DNA of 64,000 nt from Diphasiastrum complanatum (lineage: Eukaryota; Streptophyta; Lycopodiopsida; Lycopodiales; Lycopodiaceae): NCBI GenBank assembly GCA_029204225.1, contig CM055092.1, forward strand, positions 61,937,535 to 62,001,534, written 5' to 3'. Below are positions 1-11,400 of this stretch, piece by piece. The position numbers were made by a program, and so were the translations under genes. The notes beneath the pieces are model-generated. The model made no database searches. It saw nothing but the letters and a program-made list of their open reading frames with translations, and was not told the DNA's origin. Position 1 is the stretch's first letter. The number at the start of each line of letters is the position of its first letter.

Positions 1-785
1 TTGAAATTGTTTTTATTACAACCCATTGTGAGGTCATACAACATTCTTCACAAGAACATATGGAAGCTTACATATATGATTATAACAAGGAATGGAAAAT
101 TCTAATAACATGGAAGAACAATTATGAAATAGACGTGCTCAAATTGCTATAATACAAAATCTTTAAGTGACAACACATTCCAAAGACATGTAGTCCATCA
201 GAGAGATAAAGATTCATGAAACCAAAATAAGATAATTGTAATATTTGAAGAATTTCAATGCAATATAGTGTCAAATTTGTTTTTCCTCTTCTAGATGTGG
301 CTTATCATCCAGTCTGAGTTGCATTTATGTTGTTGTGTAAGAATCTCTTTCTCCCTTAAGGATCCAAAACAAGTGAATCCTTCTTCTTCCTTGATTGTAT
401 GTATGCCCCAGATACACCAATGAAAAGTAAGTATTGCCATTTCCATATGGAGTTTTAAACAAAAATAGCTCTATGCTATCTAACAAACTTGTGACACTTG
501 TAGTAATGAGAGAGAACCTTCACTAACATCACCATCATTTCCACATGAAGATGGAACTTGGCATAGAGGACTATAATATCATTGTTTTTGAAACTCTTTA
601 AATAGTGAATGAGGACACCATCTTAAAAAATTCGAATTTAGTACTTTGCCGATTGCCCGCCTCAATGCATCGTGCAAACTTATTGTTGGGGATGAATGAA
701 TGATTACGGTGGTGGCATGTAATGAGAAGCCGAAATGACAATACTCCACCGATCCCTCGGTGTGTGCACAATGTCTACCCACTAG
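1..785. other. Unassigned AT-rich sequence
   Basis: No gene, repeat or element end is recognised here. A 67-codon frame on the minus strand at 579-782 has no recognisable motif and is treated as chance. The gypsy homology that begins at about 790 does not extend into this stretch, so an insertion or deletion boundary probably lies near 785. Confidence 0.4.
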
Positions 786-787
786 AA

Positions 788-1250
788 GAGGTGCTTTGCA
801 AAAGCGTAATGAATCAGTTCAGCTCAGGTTCGCACTCAGATCTGAGACGTTTTACCAGTTTCATGTAATCTCGAACCATTTATCGCTTTCCCATTTTAAT
901 TTTACTTAAAAGTAGAAAAGGGTCTTCCATAAACTTTCGAGGTCTGAACCGTGTGATAAGGGCTCATTTAACAGTCTCCCAATCTATACGTTCAGTTTCA
1001 TCTTAGTTGTAGTACCAATCTTGCGTTGCACTTGTTAAGGCCATAGGAAAGAGCTTAAGTTTATCTTGGGAAAAAACTTCGCCATAAACTTCACAAGATT
1101 TAGAATAGATTTGAAGAAATCTAACTAGATCTGTTAATCCATTGTATTTGGGTAGATCTAAACGAGGTGCTCTTCTAACAATGATTGGATTGACTTCCTG
1201 AGGAGCAACTCCAGGATCTAGATTTTCAATCAAAACTATCTCAGATCAGA
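788..1250 (-). pseudogene. Gypsy G1 gag fragment
   Basis: The frame at 1003-1233 reads LPKYNGLTDLVRFLQIY and ends near TQDWYYN, the pattern of a Ty3/gypsy capsid (Retrotrans_gag) domain. Homology to the second G1 copy at 46.7-47.06 kb continues in broken frames down to about 790. A stop follows WYYN and frames shift after it. No protease, RT or integrase follows, so only the 5' end of an element is present. Its LTR lies upstream on the same strand at 2413-3159. Confidence 0.75.
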
Positions 1251-2388
1251 TTTGCTAGATCTTTATCACTTGACAAGAATCAGATTTCTATATCATGAAA
1301 AAAAATTTGAAAATCAACCAATCAATACTTCTAAAAAATGAAAATATTCTCAAAATCAAAATCAAACTGTATCAGATTTGATCCAAAATTTGACAAGGAC
1401 TTGATCTGAAAAATCAAAACCTAAAAATAGAACTAGCGAAGGTTCTGTAGGCGAAGATTCACTCGGCAAAGATTCAACAGTGTTATTTTTGGTAAAAACT
1501 CTCTGATCAAACTTTTTTGACAAATTCTATGCAAATAACATTCGCCGAATTCTCAGAACGAATCTGACACAAAAGCTAGGGTAGAACTAGCGAAGGTTTC
1601 TGGCACACAAAAACACAGTTTCTATAGATTGACAAGGGTAAAAATAAATATTTTCATCTGGATATAATGAATGTTTGTCGAACTCAAAAATAGTAAATTA
1701 CTATAAATAGAATGATCTGGAAACTCGACGAAGGTTCTGGCGAAGAATTAAGAGTAATACTGGTATTTTTGCAAAAAAAAAACTTTTTTTGACAAAAATA
1801 TGACAATATGACAACTGATCCTCTGAGAAACCTTCTTTTTCAGAAATAATTCTTTGTTGACCTGGCAATAGATAGATCTGAATCACACCTATGCATAGTG
1901 AATCGGATGAAGGTTCTTTTTCTGTATTTTTAGGATTTTGGTGATTTTTTTGGTGTTTTTGGTGTTTTTTGATGGTTTTTCTGATGTTTCTGAAAATCTG
2001 CTAGGAAGGATTGTTTTCCCTTCAAAATGAAGGCTTTGTGATCAAAACCAAAGGTGCTTGCAACTCGGCGAACCTTTCTTGAAAGAGGGCAAAAAGTTAT
2101 CAACTCTGATGATGATTTTTGTCGTCTTTTGACCAAAATCTGGCATATTTGACCAATTTTTGTTATTTTTTCTGATATCTCAGATCCAAATGAATCCCAA
2201 GATCGGTTATCTGAATAGCTTTCCCTGTTCCAAAATCAAATTAGATTTCAAATAAGCAAATCCACTCAAATCAGACAAAATCACTCCCAAACTAACCATA
2301 AATGCAGATTTAACATTCATGCCACGACAAGATGCCTAATGTAAGCTAACCATCTAACAAACATGTTGCAAACTGAAAAATTGGCATA
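1251..2388 (-). other. Gypsy G1 5' untranslated leader
   Basis: This stretch lies between the primer-binding site and gag. It is AT-rich, with repeated phrases such as GCGAAGGTTC and TTTTTTTGACAAA. No supported coding frame is seen; the short frames at 1701-1886 and 1930-2136 have no recognisable motif. The second G1 copy has similar text at 47.1-48.0 kb. Confidence 0.5.
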
Positions 2389-2408
2389 GCTCCTCAGCAA
2401 CGGTGCCA
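2389..2408 (-). other. Primer-binding site of gypsy G1
   Basis: On the minus strand this reads TGGCACCGTTGCTGAGGA, a variant of the TGGCGCCGTTG site (tRNA-Asp-like) used by many plant gypsy elements. It sits 4 bp from the LTR edge at 2413, which fixes the element orientation. Confidence 0.7.
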
Positions 2409-2412
2409 AAAT

Positions 2413-3159
2413 TGTAGTGGGTTTCTTTCCTTGCTTATCCTCAACCCAAGATCTAATCAATCTAGCATCGAGGAGATGAAGTTAGTTGTCACGCGTAGAT
2501 TCGTTCCCATGAGAGCGATATCATATCTCATAATTTAGCATGAATGGAAGATTCACATCTAACTCTACCATCCACTAACCCTAAGCATTAACACTACATC
2601 CATTAACACTAGATCCACAATGAAGATAGCTTACTCTTTCTCTCTCTCCCTTCTCTCTCATAAAAAGTATAAAAACATGCAGTCCCAATAACAATCGAAT
2701 CCAACAATTAGCAAAACACAATAAAAGCATGAGAGATGGAGGAAAAGTGATAGAGAGCAAGGACATTCATAAATCCATTTCACAAGAGAACCAATATGCT
2801 TTATTGAAATGAAGATATGTACATGTGTAGCAAACTTGAGTTGGTCTCTTTTTATAGTAGAGAGGAGGACCCTGGCCTCTGAATCCTATTGGTCCATTTT
2901 TGCCTCCCTAACTATTCAAATTTAAAAAAGAGTGGGAACCATTCAAATTGGAGGGAAACCCAGCTTTATTCACTAACTTGACATTTAGGCCCTGCGACAT
3001 TAAAAGTCCCGCAAAAAGGCCTAAAGTCCTTTTATTAACTTTCTAATTAATCAAATAACTATGTGATCATCGGGTTGGACTTACACACGCAGGGTGCCAA
3101 ATCCCTCTCACTTATTAACTAGGGTTAGGGTTGCCTTGGGATCCATAAACCCTCCAACA
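2413..3159 (-). repeat. Gypsy G1 5' LTR
   Basis: The interval begins TGTAGTGGG and ends CTCCAACA on the plus strand, so it has TG...CA ends. It lies directly against the primer-binding site. On the minus strand it runs TGTTGGAGGGTTTATGG inward. No second copy exists in the window, so LTR identity cannot be tested. Confidence 0.65.
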
Positions 3160-3789
3160 AAAAGTCCTATTCAAAATTCAAATCAAGATGCGACAACAGA
3201 TGGTGAAAACCAATATTCAGATGAAAATTTGGATTCAGATTAGGATGCAAGGACAGATAGAGAAAATCTAGACTCAGATCAAAGGGCATTCACAGATAGT
3301 GAAAGTTTTAACTAAAACAATGAGGATCAAGATTTATTTTTGGATCCAGAATTTGATCAAGAGAATGATGTTGCCAAAGCACTTGTTGGTAAGTTGGAAG
3401 CGCAAATTTCAGATGCAGTTAAAAGTCAATTGGATGATTTAACTCTTGATCAAGAAAAAATCCAAGAATCAGTTGATAATCAATGGCAATTGGAGCAACC
3501 TAACGTTCCAGACAAGGTCCAACTTCTTATTGAACATCCTTTTGAGTCTCACTTCAACCATCAAAGTCAGGAACATGGCCTACATCAATGTCTTAATCTG
3601 ATCAATGGACAAGCGACTATGGGCCATCAAATTGAGAATATTGTTATGCTCAAAGAAACTCAATCAAGGCATTCACCAGATTTTCAAAACATGGCACCGA
3701 TATTCTATGGATTGAAATTGAGTGGCTATTATGAGAATGGAATAGAGATAAACTCACAGGGATCTCAAGTTTCTAAGAAAGATAAAAAG
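3160..3789 (+). pseudogene. Unknown acidic reading frame, broken
   Basis: An open frame from 3340 to 3819 (159 codons) continues upstream in the same frame to about 3165, interrupted only by two stops (about 3241 and 3313). The upstream part is acidic with a repeated SDENLDSD / RENLDSDQ pattern. The downstream part contains DPEFDQENDVAKALVGK and many Gln, His and Asn residues. The last 10 codons belong to the neighbouring LTR. I do not recognise the family. It sits between the G1 LTR and the G2 LTR and could be a retrotransposon accessory frame or a relic of a host exon. Confidence 0.35.
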
Positions 3790-4620
3790 TGTCGTACTAT
3801 ATCAACAAGGTTAATATAGATTTTGTAGTAAATAATATCGTCCCCTCAGAGGACAGCGTTAGAAAGTTATGTTTTTGGTACAATTTATGATAAGTGGTTT
3901 TGAGTGTTATTCTGGTTGTCGACAAACATTAAAAAGTAACCAGTATTACTTATGTTTGGGAAATGTAATGTTAATAATACCAAAACAACAAACTGGCCTC
4001 TATCAAATCAAATAAAACGTGTTCTACAGATGAGATGTTATCAGAGTAGTATAGCAGTGCTACACTCTGGCTGATTAAGGTGTCAACAGAGAATCGAGAA
4101 GCGTTTGATTTTTTTGCGACTATGCAGACAATTAATTAATCGCGTTCGCGAACGGTTTGTTTCTAGACAGAAGTCCTCAACAACTTAAGTCCAATTTAAT
4201 GGTTAAAGAGCATGAATAGTTTTAGAGCACGTTAGAAACTTATGTCAGTTATGGTCAAAAAAACTGATCAAATACTCAATTCTTCAAACAGGGACTGTCA
4301 TCTCATTTGTATACATACAGCTTTATTCAATGATTGTGCTAGATTGTACCAAAGATAGTCATTATTCGAGTGCCGAAAAGAAAGTATCCGCGATAGACGA
4401 ATAAGACGATTTTAAGATAGTTCTTTAGAGCATGCTTTACAGATACACGACAAAGGACTGTAATGCACTAGAGAGTCTGTCTGATCAGAGAATAATTCAT
4501 GTAATGTGTTAGAGATTGCTAGTAGACTCAAGATCACTCACACTCAACAGTGTGGAGAACAGAGAGAAGGGAGAATAACTCTCAGAATTCTATTCACTTC
4601 TTCAATCTCTTACATATGCA
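3790..4620 (-). repeat. Gypsy G2 3' LTR (approximate)
   Basis: Positions 3793-3974 match 11217-11400 almost base for base, including the phrase TTTTGTAGTAAATA. This places an LTR at both ends of G2. The inner edge at 4620 is inferred: the text ends in CA and is followed by ACTCTTCTCTCTC, which on the minus strand is a polypurine tract. The outermost 10 bp differ from the 5' copy. Confidence 0.55.
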
Positions 4621-5179
4621 TAAACTCTTCTCTCTCGATGCTCGAGACTGAAGTGTGATGGAGTTCACAAATTCAACAGTGACTTCTGATAAGATTATGG
4701 AAGGGTCCACTTTCAAATCACCCAACCTGCATTGATCCAAAAAGGACGGGATGGATGCCAGGCGGATTCTTGCGCGTGCTTTTCAGATAATAGTAGAACT
4801 AGATCTCGATCCAAAAGCCATTGGTCGACAGCTCCGTAGATCACAAAAGTTCATATGAGAGTGCTGTGATCGCAAAGAGAATGAGCAGAGGAAAGCATGT
4901 AATCGCAGGAAGAAAGTGTAAGGAAGAAAAATGGAAAATAACAATGATATGCAGTAGCGGTGTGGAAGGGATGATGATGTGGCATGTGACATGACATCTG
5001 TCATTTCCATTTATGGAGGACGTGCATGGCTCAGAGTTTGAAACTATGATTTGACAAATTGATCATTTAATGAAGGAACACCGTTTGTGAAAAGAAAAGA
5101 AATAAATTAAGAAGAAACAATATTTGTTTTGATATGTGATCGTACACACATGTGAATAATGATGATCAAGTGGCCATCA
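4621..5179. other. G2 3' noncoding spacer
   Basis: This lies between the presumed LTR edge and the end of the G2 polyprotein. There is no supported coding frame; the 75-codon minus frame at 4783-5010 has no motif. Confidence 0.4.
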
Positions 5180-5690
5180 TCTTTAATGGATGAATACAAA
5201 AAGTAGGTCGAGAGATTTTCGAAAAGATTCTCAAAAATATGCTAGAAAGATTCTAGAAAGTTTCGCGAAACCTTCTCGTGGGATCCTCAAAAATGATACA
5301 GAAACTCACGAAAATTTTCTCAAAAATTTTGGTAAGATACTAGAAAATTTTCTCGAAATTTTCTCGAAAAATAAAAAAATCATAACAATCTCTCAAACGA
5401 AAGCTAGAAAACTTCTCGAAAAATTGGAGAAAAATGCTAGAAAAGATTCTAGAAAATGGTCCATGAAAATTAAAACACGTTTTGATTAACAAATTGAGTG
5501 TCGCGAAAAGTTCTCGAAAATGCTTTGAAAATTTTTGGAAGGTGGTAGAAAATTTCACGAAAATTTCTAGAAAAGATAAAAGAAAAATTGCAAAAAATAT
5601 TAGAAAAGATAAAAGAAAATTCGGTATTAATTCCAGAAAAGTACTAGAAAAGAATAAGAAAAAAAAAATTCTGGTCAAAGGTAGTATTTC
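5180..5690 (+). repeat. Array of TTCNNGAA palindromes
   Basis: About 500 bp consist of recurring TTCTAGAA, TTCTCGAAA and TTCGCGAA boxes separated mostly by GAAA/GATT runs. The densest part is at 5215-5360 and 5510-5575. The spacing from box to box is often about 11 bp. It lies just beyond the stop of the G2 polyprotein. The K/F-rich frames on both strands are by-products of the repeat. Similar TCGCGAA text occurs in the copia D LTR at 44.95-45.3 kb. Confidence 0.6.
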
Positions 5691-6965
5691 TTCAGTCTGG
5701 ACCCATTAATACGTGTAGGTAAAATTCACCTTCAAGTGATTGAAGTTGTACAGAACCATTGTCAAACACCTCTACGACTTTATAAGGTCCAAGCCATCGC
5801 ATGTGGAGTCTTCCGGAGAACTTTTGATGTCGACTGTCATATATCAGTGCAAAGTCATCAGTTTTAAGATCACATTGCTTAATACGACTGTCATACTTCT
5901 TCTTCCTTTGTTTCTGGATTTCCTCCGTTAATTTTTGTAATTTCTCACGAGCTTCAGCTAGTTCTTCAATATTAGTCAACCTTTCGTTTATACATTCTGC
6001 ATCTGTTCATTGAGCTTGAATACAAAAAGTTTTCACCTCAAATTCAGTAGGCAAAATAGGATGCATACCATACGTAAGAAAATATGTTGTCTGTTTCGTC
6101 GTAATTTTCTCTGTATTACGATAAGCCCAGAGAACTGATGGTAGTTTCTGATCCTAATCCGTTGTATGTGCAATAGTAATTTTGTTCAGGATCTTACATA
6201 GAGTTCCATTAGCTCTCTCTGTCAACCCGTTTGCTTTTGGATTATACGGTGTAGTTTTTCTGTGTTTGACCAGAAACTATGTTGTCAGCAACTGTATAGT
6301 GTCATTTAGAAAATGTGTACCTCGGTCACTTACTAGTTCAAGTGGACAACCATATCTTGTGATTATACTTTTGAATAAGAACGTCGCGACAGTTTTCGCA
6401 TCGTTTCGTTTTGTCACCTCTGCTTCAACATTCTTTGTAGCATAATCCGTTGCAACTAGAATATAACGACATTTCGTATGTCGAGTCACAAGTTTGATTG
6501 GTCCGACAAAGTCAATCTCCCACTTCTCGAATGGTGCAAGAGGCAGGATAGGTGTCAACGACCAATTCATTGCTTTGGTAGGCTTACCAGATCTCTGGCA
6601 TGGATCGCACGAACGAATAAAATTTGATACATCCTTGAACATTGTTGGCCACCAATACTTGGCAGTCAATATCTTATTAATTGTGTTCTTTAAGACAAAG
6701 TGTCCTCCAACATCTTCTGAATGTAAGGCTTTAACGACTTTTATAATGTCTTCAGTTTCAAGACATCTTCGTAGCTGATGATCAGCACCAAACTTGTACA
6801 GAACATTGTTAATAATAGTATAAAGTGCTACCTTATATTGAAAAACTATCTTTTGCTCCAAATCATAGCCATCCGGATATATCGGATCCTTGAGATAAAT
6901 AATAATATCAGAATATAACGAATTGGTGGAAGAAATTTCAAATAGATGTTCGTCTGGAAAAGCAT
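5689..6965 (-). pseudogene. Gypsy G2 integrase
   Basis: The integrase joins element DNA to the host chromosome. The HHCC zinc domain shows H near SEDVGGH and CDPC (about 6590). The core shows the first Asp in KWEIDFVGP (about 6510), the second in LVSDRGTHFL (about 6330) and Glu in GLTERANGTL (about 6220). The C-terminal part ends in a chromo-less tail around RWLGPYKVVEVFDNGS. All pieces are in one frame, broken by premature stops at about 6275, 6160 and 6010, each one transition from CAG, TGG or CGA. No frameshift is needed. Confidence 0.85.
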
Positions 6966-8276
6966 CATTAATTGGTTATTCAATTTTTCCAGTGCTGAGT
7001 CGCGATAGATAGTCAGCATTTGTATGATACTTTCCTTGGCAAAGTTCTACTTGATAAGTGAATTCCTGCAGAAGTAGAACCCACCGAGCAATTCGTCCTG
7101 ATAGATCTGGTTTATTTACAAGATGCTTAAGAGCATAGTGGTCAACATGAAAAATAAATACATATCCCAGCAAATAATGTCAAAATTTCTTAACAGTGAA
7201 AATCATGCCAAGTGCTTCCCTATCTATAGCCGAATAATTCTTCTCTGAGGCACTGAGCTGTCGACTCGCATAGAAAATGGGATGATCCTTCTTCTGGTCG
7301 TCCTTCTAGCTCAGACAGACGCCAATAGCAAATGCAGAAACATCAACATAAGTATGAAATAAAATAGCCCAGTTGGGTGGTCTCAGAATAGGAGCATTGA
7401 TCAACCTTTGCTTAAGTTCTTCGAATGCTTTCTGCTATTCATTCGTCCACAAGTATTCCACTTGTTTCTTCAGTAGATGTGTAAGAGAGGCAGCAATAGA
7501 AGCATGATTTTGAATAAATCTCCGTTAATAGCCGACATGTCCTAAGAAAGCTCTTAGTTCACGTAAATTGGTTGGTATTTGGAGATTCTTTATAAGCTCA
7601 ACTTTATCTTTGCCGACTTCTATTCCTCTGTTAGATATCCTGTGTCCGAGTAATATTCCTTCTTTCATATTGAAAAAACATTTCTCAAGATGAAGGGATA
7701 AACAAGTATCTCGACACCGTTGCAATGTTAATTTCAGCTTCTGTAGGTGTGTCCTGATATCACTATATACACAGAAATCATCAATAAATATTTCAAGAAA
7801 AGTTCTTAGGAACGCAGCAAAAATTAATATTATGATTTGTTGCAAAATCACTGGAGCGTTACAAAGGCCAAAGGGCATTTTGTTGTAGGCATAAGTGCCC
7901 CAATCTATAGTGAATGTGGTCTTTGAACGATCCTCCTTTCACACTCCAACCTGATTATATCCAGAAAATCCGTCACAGAAACTGTAACGCTCTTGACCAG
8001 CAACCTGATCTAAGATGGAATCAGTGAAGGGCAGAGGATGATGGTCCTTTCTTGTGGCGGCATTGAGTTTGCGGAAATCCTGGCATATTCGTATTTTGCC
8101 AGTCTTATTCTTTGGGACGACAACAATGGGTGAAACCCATTCACTGCTTAAGACGGGATAGATAATATATGCCTTAAGGTGCTTGTTGAGTTCGTTCTTA
8201 GCCATGAGAGAGTACTTGGAATTGAGACAATACCGAAAACATCTTGATACTCCTTCAATAGTTCAGTAAATTTTGC
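6966..8276 (-). pseudogene. Gypsy G2 reverse transcriptase and RNase H
   Basis: RT motifs in order are VVVPKNKTGKIRICQDFRKLN, CDGFSGYNQV, KMPFGLCNAP and the active-site box FIDDFCVYS (about 7760). The connection LRAFLGHVGY precedes an RNase H with YVDVSAFAIG, SASEKNYSAIDREAL and VDHYALKHL. The frame is continuous from about 8276 to 5689 apart from stops at about 7936, 7522, 7430, 7307 and 7174, mostly CGA/CAG changes. One frameshift near 8210-8275 separates it from the protease frame. Confidence 0.88.
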
Positions 8277-9560
8277 TAGCTCTGATTCTCCAAGTGACTT
8301 GAAACATGCACAAATCTGCGAGGTGCAAGTTCAATTAGTTCAGTAGAATCTGGTAATATGATCCCTTTTGTTATACTAGCCTTGGTATGGCCATGAATTT
8401 CGTGCATGGTTGACTCAGTAGATGTATTCTTGTTGTCAACCTGGTTCTTGTTACCAAATTTGAATTCAGATTCGTCACTTGAATCATCAAACTCTTTCGA
8501 GTTCATGTCTGCAACTTCAATTTCTTCATACAAAACATCTGCTTCAGTGTTGCAGGCATCGAAGAATTATTTTTCGTCAGCATTTTCATAACATTCAAAG
8601 TACTGTACTTCGATGTCAGATGCATTGGAAAAAATATTTAAGGCATAAGAAGATTCTTCTGAGGTAAAACTGGTGTCAGACAAAGGAGTTTCACCTTCAT
8701 ATTTGTCACGACTCCAAGTGATTATTTGTTCTACTGGCTTACCTCAATTATTGGTCTCACCAATCTGAAATCTCAGCTCTTTGGATTTCCAATGAACACT
8801 TGCATCTGATTGATAAAGCCAAGGCCGTCCAATCAGCACAAAATAAGATGACAAACCGAGTGGTTTGGTAACTATGAAATTCATTGTGAATGGCTTGGCT
8901 TGAATGTAAACAGTGACATCCTTTAGTTCTCCAACAGGTCTTTGTCGCGTTGAATCAGCTAACTTGATGTTTCGTTGTGTCGGTTGAATGTCAGTCAGCC
9001 CCAAATCATGAGCTGTGTCTTTTGTTATTATGTTTACACTGGAACCAAAATCAATTGGCACTTTTTTTATCAGGCATCCCGCAATGGTAACATCAATTTC
9101 AGGTGCACCGAGATCACCTAAATCAATAGACAAAATACCAGCATCTGGCAAAGAAACTTTTTTCTTCTTTTTGGGAGCAAAAAGACCTTTTAGTTGCTTT
9201 CTGTAATAAGTGTTGTCTGCCAATAGTTATTCAAAAGTAATGTTCGGACGAAGAGATCCAATATCAGTCACGATGTCATAGTCCTTCATCTTTGATTTTG
9301 TGATTGGCTTGTCGATAACAACACTAGACAATTTAGACTTTGTGATTTCTCCGTCCCCTTCCTCGAAAGTGACCACCTTCTCTGCAGCAGCTGACTGAAG
9401 TTCAGTGTTGATAATTTCCTTGGCTTCTGCTGATATATCTTTTGCAAATAACTTTGCAGCATCGCGGTCATAGTCAAGGTCATCTTTAAGATCTTCTGTA
9501 GTCGTAGACTTGTTCGTTGACTTGCTAGAAGATTTCTTTTTCGAGAATAATGTGCGCTTC
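8277..9560 (-). pseudogene. Gypsy G2 aspartic protease region
   Basis: The retropepsin core is in the 159-codon frame at 8744-9223: VPIDFGSSVNII carries the catalytic Asp, and YFVLIGRPWL is the C-terminal conserved box. The first motif is D-F-G-S instead of the usual D-S/T-G. Upstream (9227-9562) is a Lys/Ser-rich, acidic linker and downstream (8276-8533) an acidic Asp/Glu/Ser-rich linker. All are in the gag frame, separated by stops (about 9228, 8741 and 8570) that one C-to-T change each would explain. Confidence 0.8.
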
Positions 9561-11140
9561 ATCGAAGATTTCTATTCAAGTTTCGAGGAGCTTTTACTTC
9601 TCGTTGTGACTTTGAAAATCTTCTCCACGTCACTTGGCTAGGACTGGTCTTCTGTCTTCGCCAATTTTTCTTCAATAACGTCAATTCTCTGCACAACAGC
9701 ATCAGTCGAAGATTTCGCTTTCGTGTCTGCAGCAGCTGGTGTTGCTACATACTGATATTTGGGTCGTGGCTTCTAAGGCTGAGGGCAATCAGGATACTTG
9801 TGGCCAAGCTCTCTGCAATTCAAGCATAACAGTACATAACCCATCGGCTTTCGTGGTTGAGGACAGTCAGGAGAAAAATGTCAGTTGCCCGAAACTGGTT
9901 TAGTCGCGATTCCAGACTTCGCTGGTCCAACAAATTCAGGAGGATTATGTCTTCTTGGTGCGAACTTAGGTCTGTCATGTTGGGCTGATGCTGCAATACC
10001 TTGAACATAGTTAGTAGTCGCATCATTCTGAAAAATAGAAAGTACCTCCTGGGTAGGATCTTCAATATATTTTACATTCACAGTGGTGCAATCCTCCTTA
10101 GTGTGCGCAGAAGTTCCACATTTTGTATACCACATTCTTGAGTTGGAAGAAGACGCTTTTGGTCTTTTGTCTGCAACTTCAGAGATCTGCACTTTCAAGT
10201 CATTAAACTTTTTATTAAGGTCAGCCATATTACTCTTCCAAAGCTTTTTAACTTTAGAAGTTGACGACTTATCCTCGACAACTTTTGTGTCATCCTTTCA
10301 TTTGGTTCGTCGTTTATTCTTTCTTTCTCCTTTATCAGCTTCTGATTCTGATGAATCACTGGTTTCAGATTTTGAGCTTGAAAAAATGGTACTTGAGTCA
10401 GAATCTGAATCATCGTTATCACTGGAATCAGTTTTAGATTTTCGAGATCTTTTAGTTGAGCGTCTCTTTCGTGCTAGTTTCGAGGTCTCGAAATTTTCTG
10501 CACTAGCTATTACTGCTACTAAGGAGGTCATGTCCCCTTGTCTGCAATACCGATCAATCTTTGGTGGTAAACCAGCCAAAAACCATTCGATTTGCATATC
10601 AATGGGATATACACCGATTAGTTTTCCTATAAGATTTTTAACCTTTTGTGTATATTTGCGAAGGGATTCTTTACTCTTCTTCAGAACATTGTTCAGACGT
10701 TCGAGAATTCTAGATTTTTAACTGATTTCTCTGAACTGGTTCAAAAACGCATCTTTCAGCAGGTACCAGGTTCCTACACAGCCTGGTTCAACCTGATTGT
10801 ACCATATGCGCGCCTGCTTTCTTAGCAGACTAGGGAAGATTTGTAGTTTATCTACATCAGTTCCTTCGTTATTTGCATTAGCGATTGACTCGAATTGTGA
10901 GACATAGCTATCTGCATCATCAGAAGAAGCCCCTTTAAAATAACCGTACTTAATTTTTAAGATAGAAGTGAAACGTACAGCAAGACCCTCCATATCGAAG
11001 CTAATTAGGAGTTCAAGTAACAGGGCAATGATTTCGTCTAGATTTCTTCGACTAGTACTCTCACTCTGTCTTCGTAAAAATTCCTCTCTAAGCTTACGGT
11101 ATCGTTCTAATTTGGATTCTCTATCTGAAATACACTGGAG
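9561..11140 (-). pseudogene. Gypsy G2 gag
   Basis: The capsid-type core lies at 10718-10993 (DADSYVSQFESIANAN, WYNQVEPG) and continues through MQIEWFLAGLPPKID. A Ser/Asp-rich KTDSSDNDDSDSDSS hinge follows. Nucleocapsid boxes follow: one (about 10120) has lost its first Cys (WYTKCGTSAHTKEDC), one (about 9870) is cut by a stop (HFSPDC), one (about 9820) is intact (CLNCRELGHKYPDC). The frame upstream of the first ATG is open to about 11135. Stops at about 10718, 10298, 9881 and 9777 interrupt one shared frame. Confidence 0.82.
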
Positions 11141-11183
11141 ATGCAGATGGATGCGTCAGATTTCTTATAACTTTTCTAAACTA

Positions 11184-11201
11184 TCCCCGACAACGGCGCC
11201 A
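11184..11201 (-). other. Primer-binding site of gypsy G2
   Basis: On the minus strand it reads TGGCGCCGTTGTCGGGGA, the tRNA-Asp-like site of plant gypsy elements. It is separated from the LTR by 5 bp. Confidence 0.85.
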
Positions 11202-11206
11202 AAAAT

Positions 11207-11400
11207 TGGTATATATTGTACTATACCAACAAAGTTAATATAGATTTTGTAGTAAATAGTATCGTTCCCTCAAAGGACAACGTTAGAAAGTTATGTTTGT
11301 GGTACAATTTATGATAAGTGGTTTTGAGTGTTATTCTGGTTGTCGACAGACATTAAAAAGTAACCAGTATTATTTATGTTTGGGGAATGTAATGTTAAAA
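11207..11400 (-). repeat. Gypsy G2 5' LTR, truncated
   Basis: It begins TGGTATATATTG on the plus strand and matches the 3' LTR for about 185 bp. The match ends abruptly at about 11400, where an unrelated gypsy integrase scrap begins, so most of the 5' LTR is deleted or displaced. Confidence 0.75.

Noticed and set aside
5190-5709. Lys- or Phe-rich frames on both strands
   Set aside because: Low-complexity translations of the TTCNNGAA array, beyond the stop of the G2 polyprotein.
10083-10721. 212-codon plus-strand frame
   Set aside because: It is the antisense shadow of the Ser/Asp-rich G2 gag region.
5689-11140. Alternative genetic code or RNA editing to read through the G2 stops
   Set aside because: The intact lipase uses the standard code. 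U-to-C editing that could repair TAA/TAG/TGA is known from organelles of some land plants, not for nuclear retroelements. Ordinary decay explains the stops.
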